A stretch of DNA of 22,073 bases from the NCBI GenBank assembly GCA_051868045.1, contig JBJDZN010000059.1, positions 1 to 22,073 on the forward strand, in the 5' to 3' direction. Under the pieces are notes generated by a model, which did no database searches, was not told the origin of the DNA, and saw only the letters and a list, made by a program, of their open reading frames with translations. Positions 15,992 to 22,073 of this stretch are shown one piece after another (the stretch's first letter is position 1; each line of letters opens with the position of its first letter). The position numbers and the translations under genes were made by a program. This stretch comes from CAKSQF01 sp051868045. GTDB lineage: Bacteria; Bacillota; Clostridia; Oscillospirales; CAG-272.

Positions 15992-16758
15992 CTGTTCACC
16001 TCGTCAATCAGGTACCGCAGAGTGTCCGCCTCGGCAGGCAGACTTTCTATTTGGTTGTCGGGCATGAATTCCAAAAGAAGAGGCAGTTGCTTCTTCGAAG
16101 ATTTTTCTTGAAAGACAGATAGGTATGCACGCCATTCCTCAATGCCCTCGGCAAGAGGATAATGCTTGTGTTCATCCCAGTGAAAGACGTGGATGCCTTC
16201 GGTATAAGACGCAAGTGCCTTCACCGCCCGCATATTGTAGTCAAAATCCCGTTTCTCGTTGGGTTGCCAGTACATTTGAAGTGCGGGATGATTTACGGCT
16301 TCCATGAATTTCAGCGCACTGTGATAATCCTCGGTAAGGGTATGATTATGGCACTCCAGGCAGACACGGATCCCCGCATCTTCTGCCATTTGCGCAATTT
16401 CAGCCCCTTGTCTTACCAGATCATCCCATGTTTCGCCTGAGCACTCGGGCAGGAAACGGTCATACGCCCATATTCGCACGATGGGTGCGCTCAGTGCCGA
16501 TGCGGTAGCAAGAACCGAGGCGAACTGCTCCACGGGTGTCACACCGATGCGAAAGTAGGAGCCGTAGGAGGAAACCTGAAGTCCTGCAGCTTGGGTCAGC
16601 CCAAAGATCCTGTGTGCAAGTTCCATATCACCGGGCGGCAGATGAACGTCCCCGCCCCACTCAATGTTGGATAACCCGGCACGGGCGGCGGCTCTGATGA
16701 TTTCTTCGGGGGACAGACTTCGAAAAGAGACCGATACCAATCCTGATGTAAACCTCAT
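15988..16758 (-). CDS. Sugar-phosphate isomerase/epimerase-like TIM-barrel protein
   Basis: Cytosolic protein of 256 residues of the xylose-isomerase-like TIM barrel family (AP_endonuc_2). I use the ATG at 16758, seven bases after the stop of the upstream dehydrogenase and preceded by GTGAGGTG; the longer frame from 16803 overlaps that gene. Features include LSNIEWGGDVHLPPGD (30-45) with a metal-type Glu33, and LECHNHTLTEDY in the middle of the barrel, the usual Glu/His metal-ligand region. Near the C-terminus, IHVFHWDEHKHYPLAEG and PLLLEFMPD supply more candidate ligands. Together with the dehydrogenase it suggests catabolism of a sugar, polyol or sugar acid, with the substrate unknown. Confidence 0.85.
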   Translation of the reverse strand: MRFTSGLVSVSFRSLSPEEIIRAAARAGLSNIEWGGDVHLPPGDMELAHRIFGLTQAAGLQVSSYGSYFRIGVTPVEQFASVLATASALSAPIVRIWAYDRFLPECSGETWDDLVRQGAEIAQMAEDAGIRVCLECHNHTLTEDYHSALKFMEAVNHPALQMYWQPNEKRDFDYNMRAVKALASYTEGIHVFHWDEHKHYPLAEGIEEWRAYLSVFQEKSSKKQLPLLLEFMPDNQIESLPAEADTLRYLIDEVNR

Positions 16759-16765
16759 ATTCACC

Positions 16766-17764
16766 TCACGCAAGACCGGGCAGCAGTTCTGCCGTGATTT
16801 CATATTTCAGAGGTTCGCCTGCGGCAAATCGGCGATACTCGTCCAGCATATACTCACCCATCCGAAATGTTTCCTTTCCCGAACTGCCTGCAATGTGGGG
16901 GGTAAGGAGGGCATTGGGCAGGTCAAACAACGGACTGCCGTCCTGCGGCGGTTCGGGATCGGTGACATCCAGTAACGCAACCAGATCGGGACGTTCTGTC
17001 AGGATGCGGCAGAGATCCTCCTCAACCACCTGCGCACCTCTTCCCGTGTTGATGAAAGTGGCATTCTCCCGCATCAATGAGAACAAGCCGTAACGGAACA
17101 TTTTTCGAGTGGAAGGAAGGTTGGGAACATGATTGGACACCACCATGCAGGTAGAAAAGATTTCCTCAAGGGTCGCCTTTTTGGCTCCGAGAGATCGTGC
17201 GTCCTCGTCGGAAAGGTAGGGATCGTACACCAGTATCTCCACCGAATAAGCACGGAGTAAACGGCAGACTGCCCGTCCCACCATTCCCGCACCGATTATT
17301 CCCACACATATGCCATAGTTGCCGGGATAGGACGCCGCAATCCGTCTGGCGTCGGCGATCTCTCCTTTGCTGTACAGCGCAGATGAGCGGAAAAATCCTT
17401 TGGATGCAAGCAAAATCTGACTCACAGTAAACTCAGCCACCGGAATCGCATTGGCGGCATAGGCAGAACTTATCTTGATCCCGTGGCTGAGAAAGGGTTC
17501 GGCGAACTGTTTAACTGAACCGGCAGCATAGAAGACGGCACGAAGTTTGGGAAAGAACCGTTGAATCTCCGCAGGGGAGAGGGAAGGCATTCCCCATGTA
17601 CTGAAAATGAACACGGTCTCTGACAGAGTTGTTTTTTCGCAGCTCAGGTCTGCATATCTGATGACACCGGGCAGCAGTTCTGCTTCTGCTTGCAAGTGTG
17701 AGATTACTTCCTGCGAATAAACTCGTCCGATGACGTTGGGATCGCCCAGAAAGATACTTTGCAT
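16766..17764 (-). CDS. D-isomer-specific 2-hydroxyacid dehydrogenase family protein
   Basis: NAD(P)-dependent oxidoreductase of 332 residues, usual length for the family. The Rossmann motif is GIIGAGMVGRAV (G158, G160, G163). The catalytic set is complete: Arg242 in NTGRGAQVVEE, Glu271 in TDPEPP and His290 in TPHIAGSSG. Residues 1-100 form the less conserved substrate domain, so the hydroxyacid substrate cannot be named. It is the first gene of a minus-strand operon with the TIM-barrel protein and the broken membrane protein, and diverges from an AraC regulator. AGGAAGG lies about a dozen bases before the ATG. Members of this family are sometimes phosphoglycerate-like dehydrogenases of sugar-acid pathways. 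Confidence 0.9.
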   Translation of the reverse strand: MQSIFLGDPNVIGRVYSQEVISHLQAEAELLPGVIRYADLSCEKTTLSETVFIFSTWGMPSLSPAEIQRFFPKLRAVFYAAGSVKQFAEPFLSHGIKISSAYAANAIPVAEFTVSQILLASKGFFRSSALYSKGEIADARRIAASYPGNYGICVGIIGAGMVGRAVCRLLRAYSVEILVYDPYLSDEDARSLGAKKATLEEIFSTCMVVSNHVPNLPSTRKMFRYGLFSLMRENATFINTGRGAQVVEEDLCRILTERPDLVALLDVTDPEPPQDGSPLFDLPNALLTPHIAGSSGKETFRMGEYMLDEYRRFAAGEPLKYEITAELLPGLA

Positions 17765-17801
17765 GGCATTTACCGACCTTCCTTATTGTTGCTTCTATTC
17801 T

Positions 17802-17875
17802 ATCATAACTGATATTACAATACAATTGCAATTTGAATAAAAAATATTGCAATTACGATCAAAATGTGCTATGAT
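17802..17875. promoter_or_regulatory. Divergent promoters with two TTGCAA boxes 21 bp apart
   Basis: On the plus strand TTGCAA (17847-17852) and TATGAT (17870-17875), 17 bp apart, point at the AraC gene. On the minus strand TTGCAA (17831-17826) and TATGAT (17807-17802), 18 bp apart, point at the dehydrogenase. Both -35 boxes lie in the repeated word ATTGCAATT (17825-17833 and 17846-17854), spaced 21 bp or two helical turns; the first is part of a perfect palindrome, AATTGCAATT. A regulator binding both words would block or activate both promoters. Confidence 0.65.
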
Positions 17876-17897
17876 ATTGGCAAGAGGAGGGAGTGCG

Positions 17898-18752
17898 ATG
17901 AGCGAACTGTTCGGCTTCAGCAATGACAGACTTTGGGTCCATCACAAAAGGGACGAGATATCCTGTCAGTCTACGCTGTATATGCACGCCCACGATATGC
18001 TGGAGATCTATTATCTGATCTCGGGGAATGTGGAATTCTCAGTGGAGGGCAATTGCTATGAGCCTAAGCCGGGGGACATTATGATTGTCCGATGGGGTGA
18101 GACACATAAGATTCATGTTTCTCCCGGCATGCCGTATGAGCGGATTACCGTTCACTTGGTGCCGGATTATTTGGACAAATTCGGATCTGAATACGAGAAA
18201 TTGCAGGCACCGTTTCTTCGTCGGGAACTGGGTCAGCAGAATCAGTATCGGCAATGCGATTTCGAAAGTGTTCATTGGCACTCCTGTCTGTTGGCGATGG
18301 TGAAAAATCCCCGGGAGAGCTTGCCGGATGTGATTGGTATAGAGGCAAATTTGCTGGTATTCTTGACCGAACTGTATACCGCATATAAGCACCGTGAGCA
18401 AAACGTATGGGGAGAAGAGACGAAGTCGGCGGATGCGCTGTCGGCGGAGCTGATCAATTATATCAATCACCATTTATTTGCTCCGTTGTCGGTGGCTTCT
18501 GTCAGCAGACAGTTTCACATCAGTGAAGCCCACATGAATCGCATCTTTCGAAAAGCAACCGGCTCCTCCATGTGGAAGTATATCCGAGTGAAACGTCTGA
18601 TTGCGGCACGAAATAAGATTTGCAAGGGCGTTCCTGCGCAAAATGCCGCCATCACTTGCGGATTTGGAGATTACTCTGCATTTTTCCGTGCTTATAAAGC
18701 GACATTTGGTACGACTCCGCAAGAGGATCATCGAAAAGCGACTCGCATCTGA
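17898..18752 (+). CDS. AraC-family transcriptional regulator
   Basis: DNA-binding regulator of 284 residues. The ATG at 17898 follows GAGGAGGG; an upstream in-frame ATG at 17847 lies in the promoter and is not used. The N-terminal cupin (about 15-100) shows MHAHDMLEIYYLISG and KPGDIMIVRWGETHKI, typical of AraC sensors. The C-terminal domain (about 190-284) has both helix-turn-helices, with PLSVASVSRQFHISEAHMNR and then NAAITCGFGDYSAFFRAYKA before GTTPQEDHR. It diverges from the dehydrogenase operon and is the most likely regulator of it. The effector is probably a sugar or sugar acid, which is inference from family and neighbours. Confidence 0.93.
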   Translation: MSELFGFSNDRLWVHHKRDEISCQSTLYMHAHDMLEIYYLISGNVEFSVEGNCYEPKPGDIMIVRWGETHKIHVSPGMPYERITVHLVPDYLDKFGSEYEKLQAPFLRRELGQQNQYRQCDFESVHWHSCLLAMVKNPRESLPDVIGIEANLLVFLTELYTAYKHREQNVWGEETKSADALSAELINYINHHLFAPLSVASVSRQFHISEAHMNRIFRKATGSSMWKYIRVKRLIAARNKICKGVPAQNAAITCGFGDYSAFFRAYKATFGTTPQEDHRKATRI

Positions 18753-18910
18753 AGGCAAATATGCGAGCGGTTTGCAAGCTGCGATCCCGGCTATCTTTTC
18801 ATTTTTCGAAAATCTGCCTGTAGGAAAATTCCTCAAATGCCGCAGGTTGGGTTTCTGTACCCAAAAAATTCAGTGATTTTTTCCGAGTTTCTTTTTTTAT
18901 ACAACAAATA

Positions 18911-18944
18911 GCAGAGACTTCGATCGGTCGATCGTTGTCTCTGC
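18911..18944. terminator. Intrinsic-type hairpin after the AraC gene
   Basis: GCAGAGAC (18911-18918) pairs with GTCTCTGC (18937-18944), and inside it CGATCG pairs with CGATCG across a GT turn; TT-TT mismatches form a small internal loop. TTCTTT follows on the plus strand. It is about 160 bp after the AraC stop and marks the edge of the AT-rich region. Confidence 0.6.
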
Positions 18945-18961
18945 TTCTTTGTGGGACTTTT

Positions 18962-19211
18962 TTACAGCACCAAAAGGAATACGTTTTTTAGGGAAAACAT
19001 GATTCTGAAATACTTATATTTTGCTTTAAATGATATCGACCATAGGTTCTCCTGATTGTTTGTACATTTATTAGGCAGTAAGCAGTAATATTCAAGTTTT
19101 GAGTCAAAAAGCGAATGGAGTAATGATTTATTTAAAATATGTGTACCCAAAAACCAAGTAAAGTTCAAATATGAAAAATATTACCAGTCCCAAATTATTC
19201 CGAAAATTCAT
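18962..19211 (-). pseudogene. Possible decayed small gene in the AT-rich region
   Basis: From an ATG at 19211-19209 a frame begins MNFRNNLGLVIFFIFELYLV, looking like a signal or membrane helix, then stops after 27 codons. A different frame continues from about 19168 to 18962 with a plausible but unrecognised 68-residue sequence (for example LFDSKLEYYCLLPNKC). A frameshift joining the two is possible, but no ribosome site stands out and nothing is recognised. The rest of 18753-19258 holds only the terminator. Confidence 0.25.
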
Positions 19212-19258
19212 TCTTTTGTTTATAAGTTGTTGCGTTCTTTCATGCGATAATAAACATT

Positions 19259-19627
19259 TTAATTATTCTGAATCTCTACAGCTTGGTTTACAGGAACAAA
19301 ATATCCGGACAAGTGATTCCATACTGTAATTGTGACTTCATCGCTGCTTTCTTTGATATAGTCCATAAATGCAGTGACGGAAGGAAGACTGTCGTGCCAA
19401 TACAATAGATAACTGTTGCTTGTTTCGGCTTTCATAACGATCCATTGGGAAGATCTTTTGGCAATATTGATGATTTGGGCGTCTTTTTTTATCACTGACA
19501 GTAGTTGTGTTTTTGCGGTTGGCAGGTTGAGTGAAAGATATGAGAAATAAAAAATACACAATTGCCCAGCATAAAACAATCATCATTTTTATAATTACTC
19601 TTTTTTATTCTTTACTGTCTTCTTCAT
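19259..19627 (-). pseudogene. Small membrane protein gene with two homopolymer frameshifts
   Basis: A start ATG at 19627-19625 follows ATAAGGAC on the minus strand. The predicted product of about 122 residues begins MKKTVKNKK, then continues after a frame change into RVIIKMMIVLCWAIVYFLFL, a membrane helix. After a second frame change at a run of seven A (plus-strand T 19484-19490) it ends in a soluble domain (SSQWIVMKAETSNSYLLYW, VTITVWNHLSG). The first change is at a run of six A (plus-strand T 19601-19606) that seems one base short; the second run seems one base long. The shifts cancel, so the full protein would be restored by two single-base changes. It lies directly downstream of the invertible-segment promoter. 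Function is unknown. Confidence 0.55.
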
Positions 19628-19681
19628 ATAGTCCTTATATGAATTTGAAAATATAACAGATATACACGAATAAATGAAAAA

Positions 19682-19709
19682 TTCGTTTATCTGCAACATA
19701 GATGAAGAA
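19682..19709 (-). repeat. Left 28-bp inverted repeat of the recombinase segment
   Basis: Identical over 28 bp to the reverse complement of 21097-21124. Read on the minus strand it contains arm TTCATCT, a 7-bp centre ATGTTGC, and arm AGATAAA. The arms are inverted copies with one mismatch, the usual layout of a tyrosine-recombinase core site. It lies in the leader between the segment's promoter and the small membrane gene. Confidence 0.92.
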
Positions 19710-19742
19710 GAATGAATCGCTTTTTTTGACTTTTATACCGAA

Positions 19743-19771
19743 ATTATAGCAGAAAAAAACAAATATGTCAA
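19743..19771 (-). promoter_or_regulatory. Consensus sigma70 promoter facing out of the invertible segment
   Basis: On the minus strand TTGACA (19771-19766), 17 bp, then TATAAT (19748-19743): a perfect match to consensus in both boxes and in spacing. Transcription would start near 19736, run through the left inverted repeat and reach the small membrane gene. If the segment inverts, the same promoter would occupy about 21035-21063 and face the gene at 21400. Confidence 0.85.
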
Positions 19772-19819
19772 TGGGTATTCGAACAAAAAATCAATTTATT
19801 GTAATTTTTTTATAATGTC

Positions 19820-19851
19820 TGTCAGCTATGGTAAGTGAAAATAAGCTGACA
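19820..19851. promoter_or_regulatory. Inverted repeat upstream of the recombinase gene
   Basis: TGTCAGCT (19820-19827) and AGCTGACA (19844-19851) form a perfect 8-bp inverted repeat with a 16-base centre. It lies between the outward promoter and the recombinase promoter, where it could be an operator or a short insulating terminator (AATTTTTAT follows). Confidence 0.5.
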
Positions 19852-19882
19852 AATTTTTATCCTAATTTTATAATGGTCAGAT

Positions 19883-19911
19883 TTGCCGTCACGCATTTTA
19901 TGATGTAAAAT
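19883..19911 (+). promoter_or_regulatory. Candidate promoter of the recombinase gene
   Basis: TTGCCG (19883-19888), a 17-bp spacer and TAAAAT (19906-19911). The -35 is imperfect, so expression may be weak or controlled. It is followed by AGAAAGGATG and the ATG at 19949. Confidence 0.5.
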
Positions 19912-19948
19912 AGATAAGGCGCACAAGCGCAGAAAGGATGATAAGCAA

Positions 19949-21034
19949 ATGTCAAAAAGAGGAACGAACATTTACAAACGGAAAGATGGCAGATGGGAAG
20001 CCCGTTATGTCAGTACGATTTCTGCAGAAGGAACCAAAAAGTATGTATCTGTTTATGGTTCAAGCTACCGAGAAGCAAGAGAAAAACAACTTGCATGTAT
20101 GCAGAACACCCACTTTCATCAATGCAATCATGTCAACCTTACGCTGTCGGAATTAATGTGGGAGTGGTTGTACAGCATTACCAACACGGTGAAAAAATCA
20201 ACCTATCAGAAATATGAAAGTATAATCCGGAATCACATTGATCCGGATACGATCGGAAAGATTCCCATCAAGTATATGAACGGTCAGATTATCAATTCCT
20301 TTGCAGACAAAAAGCTATATGCTGATTTGCCGTTATCTGCAAAAAGTGTAAACGATATATTGATTGAAATCGGATTGGCATTAAGTTATGCGGAAGAAAA
20401 CTACGCTTTGCCAAAACCCAAATTTCATCATGTAAAGGTACCTCATGAAGAAATGAGGGTATTGTCTGTATGTGAGCAGCGTAAATTGGAAGTTTTTCTG
20501 AGACAGGATATGGATCTGTACAAATTTGGTGTCTTGCTCGCTCTGTACACCGGAATGCGTGTCGGAGAGCTTTGCGCATTGCAGTGGGAGGACATCGGAA
20601 GCGAATACATTGTAATCAACAAAACACTGCATCGGATCAAGAACGGAAATAAAACCATTATCGAAGTGACGGAACCCAAAACAAAGACATCCAATCGATT
20701 GATTCCGATACCCCGTTTTTTACTTCCTGTTGTAGCTCAATTCAGAGCATTGGGAAGTGTTATGAAGAATAGGAACGGCAAACCGGTTGAACCACGGTTG
20801 ATGCAGCTAACTTTTGAAAAGTATATCGCTGAATGCGATCTGCCGAAAACTAATTTTCATGCACTTCGGCATACCTTTGCTACAAGATGCATTGAAGCGG
20901 GATTTGATATTAAGTCGCTGTCGGAAATACTCGGTCATACTGATGTTAAGACAACGCTAAATAAGTATGTCCATTCGTCATTAGAGCAAAAGCAAAAAAA
21001 CATGGAATTGCTTAAACCGATAACTGATCTATAA
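19949..21034 (+). CDS. Tyrosine site-specific recombinase (phage-integrase family)
   Basis: DNA recombinase of 361 residues. A beta-rich N-terminal arm-binding-like part (1-55, MSKRGTNIYKRKDGRWEARY) is followed by a SAM-like core-binding domain (about 64-155) and a catalytic domain (about 170-350). All active-site residues are present: Arg204 in TGMRVGEL, Lys244 in EPKTKTSNR, His304 and Arg307 in FHALRHTF, His330 in ILGHTD and nucleophile Tyr340 in LNKYVHS. It is therefore predicted active. It lies inside 28-bp inverted repeats that look like its own core sites, which favours a DNA-inversion role over phage integration. No excisionase, relaxase or phage gene is nearby. AGAAAGGATG precedes the ATG. 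Confidence 0.95.
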   Translation: MSKRGTNIYKRKDGRWEARYVSTISAEGTKKYVSVYGSSYREAREKQLACMQNTHFHQCNHVNLTLSELMWEWLYSITNTVKKSTYQKYESIIRNHIDPDTIGKIPIKYMNGQIINSFADKKLYADLPLSAKSVNDILIEIGLALSYAEENYALPKPKFHHVKVPHEEMRVLSVCEQRKLEVFLRQDMDLYKFGVLLALYTGMRVGELCALQWEDIGSEYIVINKTLHRIKNGNKTIIEVTEPKTKTSNRLIPIPRFLLPVVAQFRALGSVMKNRNGKPVEPRLMQLTFEKYIAECDLPKTNFHALRHTFATRCIEAGFDIKSLSEILGHTDVKTTLNKYVHSSLEQKQKNMELLKPITDL

Positions 21035-21096
21035 GCCGTCTAAAAATTGGTCACCGATGATTCGAGGATACGGTAATAAGTATGCGCAAGAAATGT

Positions 21097-21124
21097 TTCT
21101 TCATCTATGTTGCAGATAAACGAA
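21097..21124 (+). repeat. Right 28-bp inverted repeat of the recombinase segment
   Basis: Perfect inverted copy of 19682-19709, 63 bp after the recombinase stop codon. The surrounding bases differ at once on both sides, so identity is confined to the 28 bp, as expected for a selected recombination site rather than a large duplication. Confidence 0.92.
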
Positions 21125-21344
21125 AAATGTGTGGCTGTCATAATAGTAGTATTGACTGTTTACAGATTAATTATACAGTATAAATAGAAAATGGTGATGA
21201 GAAAGAGATATTGAGTGTTTCGGAATATAAAGTTACGGATATTTCGCAATTCTTTGGGTGCAATAAAATGGAATGAATTGCGCGATATATGCCAACGCAA
21301 GTGGCAGATGCGAAAGACATTGGTTTTTCCATATATCTTGCGAT

Positions 21345-21363
21345 GCTCTTCGGGCAAAGAGCG
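21345..21363. repeat. Hairpin/inverted repeat before the 170-residue membrane gene
   Basis: GCTCTT and AAGAGC form a 6-bp stem. The segment also matches the reverse complement of 21921-21939 over 19 bases with one mismatch, including an exact 15-base block CGCTCTTTGCCCGAA. The pair encloses the gene at 21400. Confidence 0.7.
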
Positions 21364-21399
21364 GCTGATAAAGTAAATAATTGAAGAAAGAGGTAACAA

Positions 21400-21912
21400 A
21401 TGGCTTTTTTGGGTATTTTTCTCGTTTTATATTTAATTGTTTCAATATTTTGTGCCGTCAAAGAATCAAAAGTCACCGGACTTTATAAGGCTTTTGGCGT
21501 ATATGGACGTGTTTACGCATATTTTGCATTAAGCTTTATAGTTGGTATCGTTGCATTCTTTGTTTCTGTTATTGCCTGTATCGTCAGTGGCGAGTTCTCG
21601 GGTATTCTATATAGCTTTTTTTACCTGATAATTGGAGCTATTGGGGTATATCTCTATTGGCGGGCCTATCGGAAGTGTCCAGACTTTTTGAAAAAGAAAC
21701 TGATTCCGTCCATGATTCTGTCGGGATTGGGTGTCGGACTTAAAGTATGCCTGTTTTTTATCGGTGCCGTATGGAAGATGTTTGGTCCTCAGGAAGTGGT
21801 AGACAGCGACGGAAAAACATTGCTTGTATACGACGGTTATGTATATGATACTAGCGGAAACAGAATCGGCGTAGCATCCGCCGATCGTCAATCATATATC
21901 AAAACCGAATAA
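21400..21912 (+). CDS. Four-helix membrane protein of unknown function
   Basis: Product of 170 residues; I do not recognise a named family. AAGAGG lies six bases upstream of the ATG. Hydrophobic segments are at about residues 2-20, 41-64, 68-88 and 103-125. A soluble C-terminal tail of 40 residues follows (VVDSDGKTLLVYDGYVYDTSGNRIG), rich in Asp, Gly and Tyr and probably a small beta structure. It is the first gene to the right of the invertible segment and the only complete one. The next gene starts 54 bp later on the same strand, so an operon is likely. Inversion would place a consensus promoter upstream of it. Confidence 0.8.
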   Translation: MAFLGIFLVLYLIVSIFCAVKESKVTGLYKAFGVYGRVYAYFALSFIVGIVAFFVSVIACIVSGEFSGILYSFFYLIIGAIGVYLYWRAYRKCPDFLKKKLIPSMILSGLGVGLKVCLFFIGAVWKMFGPQEVVDSDGKTLLVYDGYVYDTSGNRIGVASADRQSYIKTE

Positions 21913-21920
21913 TATGAAAA

Positions 21921-21939
21921 CGCTCTTTGCCCGAAAAGC
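21921..21939. repeat. Hairpin/inverted repeat after the 170-residue membrane gene
   Basis: CGCTCTTTGCCCGAA followed by AAGC is the inverted partner of 21345-21363. CGC and TTT can pair with AAA and GCG across GCCCG, and A-rich sequence follows. It may be a weak terminator or processing site between two genes of one operon, or one end of a small gene cassette. Confidence 0.6.
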
Positions 21940-21966
21940 GAAAAAGAATAACAAGGGAGTAAATGT

Positions 21967-22073
21967 TTGAGTTACAATAATTGGTTAAGTGGAAAAGATA
22001 TACCTACTATAAGAAGATTGGATTATATTGTTGAAGGTACAGATGATATGGAATCAGGATATTTATATGCAGC
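21967..22073 (+). CDS. Partial gene of unknown function, cut by the window end
   Basis: A TTG at 21967 is preceded by AAGGGAG at seven bases, and the frame stays open to the window end for 35 codons (SYNNWLSGKDIPTIRRLDYI, then VEGTDDMESGYLYAA). The nearby ATG at 21963 gives only five codons, which is why the TTG is preferred. The product cannot be identified from this fragment. It follows the membrane protein gene closely and is probably in the same transcript. Confidence 0.5.
   Translation, partial: MSYNNWLSGKDIPTIRRLDYIVEGTDDMESGYLYA

Larger units (their letters stand above)
19682..21124. mobile_element. Probable invertible DNA segment carrying its own recombinase
   Basis: A 1443-bp segment is bounded by perfect 28-bp inverted repeats. 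It contains a tyrosine recombinase gene, that gene's promoter and hairpin, and a consensus promoter that points out through the left repeat. Genes on both sides are transcribed away from it. The pattern fits a promoter-inversion switch. The alternative is a small transposon-like element with terminal inverted repeats, but no target-site duplication was found immediately outside the repeats. Confidence 0.65.
21035..21399. other. Gene-free interval holding the right inverted repeat and a possible promoter
   Basis: From 21035 to 21096 there is no outward promoter that I can support. After the right repeat, TTGACT (21152-21157) and TACAGT (21174-21179), 16 bp apart, are a weak candidate promoter for the gene at 21400. 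Short open stretches between 21180 and 21390 (for example a 31-codon frame ending at 21381) change frame often and look like remnants at best. A hairpin occurs at 21345-21363. Confidence 0.4.

Noticed and set aside
19949..21034. Recombinase as a prophage or conjugative-element integrase
   Set aside because: No phage, relaxase or excisionase gene nearby, and no direct att repeats were seen; the flanking 28-bp repeats are inverted, which suits inversion rather than excision.
21171..21476. Minus-strand 101-codon frame overlapping the start of the 170-residue membrane gene
   Set aside because: It overlaps the better supported plus-strand gene and crosses a hairpin; no ribosome site was found.
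1..22073. CRISPR arrays, tRNA or rRNA genes
   Set aside because: No regularly spaced direct repeats and no stretch recognisable as tRNA or rRNA on either strand by eye.

Overview
The sequence looks like a gut-type Gram-positive Clostridia chromosome (Bacillota). The reasons are strong AGGAGG-type ribosome sites, sigma70-like promoters, XRE and AraC regulators, CBM32/GH2 carbohydrate genes, and a PPKTG cell-wall anchor like those used by clostridial sortases. No rRNA, tRNA or CRISPR array was recognised. Base composition is mixed up to about 18.9 kb and becomes clearly AT-rich from there to the end, which suggests an island of different origin.

Region 1 (1-5189, plus strand): an ABC-2 exporter made of permease, ATPase and a paralogous permease. 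It is followed by an eight-helix membrane protein, a small two-helix membrane protein and a condensation/acetyltransferase-fold enzyme. Region 2 (5404-13823): a minus-strand AraC regulator diverges from a carbohydrate locus. That locus encodes a wall-anchored protein with two F5/8C (CBM32-like) domains, a 1453-residue LacZ-type GH2 lipoprotein with a C-terminal LamG-like domain, and a NodB/deacetylase-like protein. A strong promoter precedes the first of these, and a large perfect hairpin precedes the last.

Region 3 (13824-15261): a bidirectional terminator and a minus-strand XRE regulator. Region 4 (15548-18752): a minus-strand operon encoding a 2-hydroxyacid dehydrogenase, an AP_endonuc_2-type TIM-barrel protein and a decayed YczE/DUF6198-like membrane protein. 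The last is broken by an early stop and by a copy of the 3' end of the NodB-like gene. A divergent AraC regulator shares a promoter region with two TTGCAA boxes 21 bp apart.

Region 5 (18.95-22.07 kb) holds the most notable structure. A tyrosine recombinase lies between two perfect 28-bp inverted repeats (19682-19709 and 21097-21124). Each repeat has a core-site layout: near-symmetric 7-bp arms around a 7-bp centre. Inside the segment a full-consensus promoter (TTGACA, 17 bp, TATAAT) points out through the left repeat toward a small, doubly frameshifted membrane-protein gene. Inversion would aim it through the right repeat at a membrane-protein operon that runs off the window. I read this as a self-contained phase-variation switch whose recombinase travels inside its own invertible segment. 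This is inferred from sequence alone.
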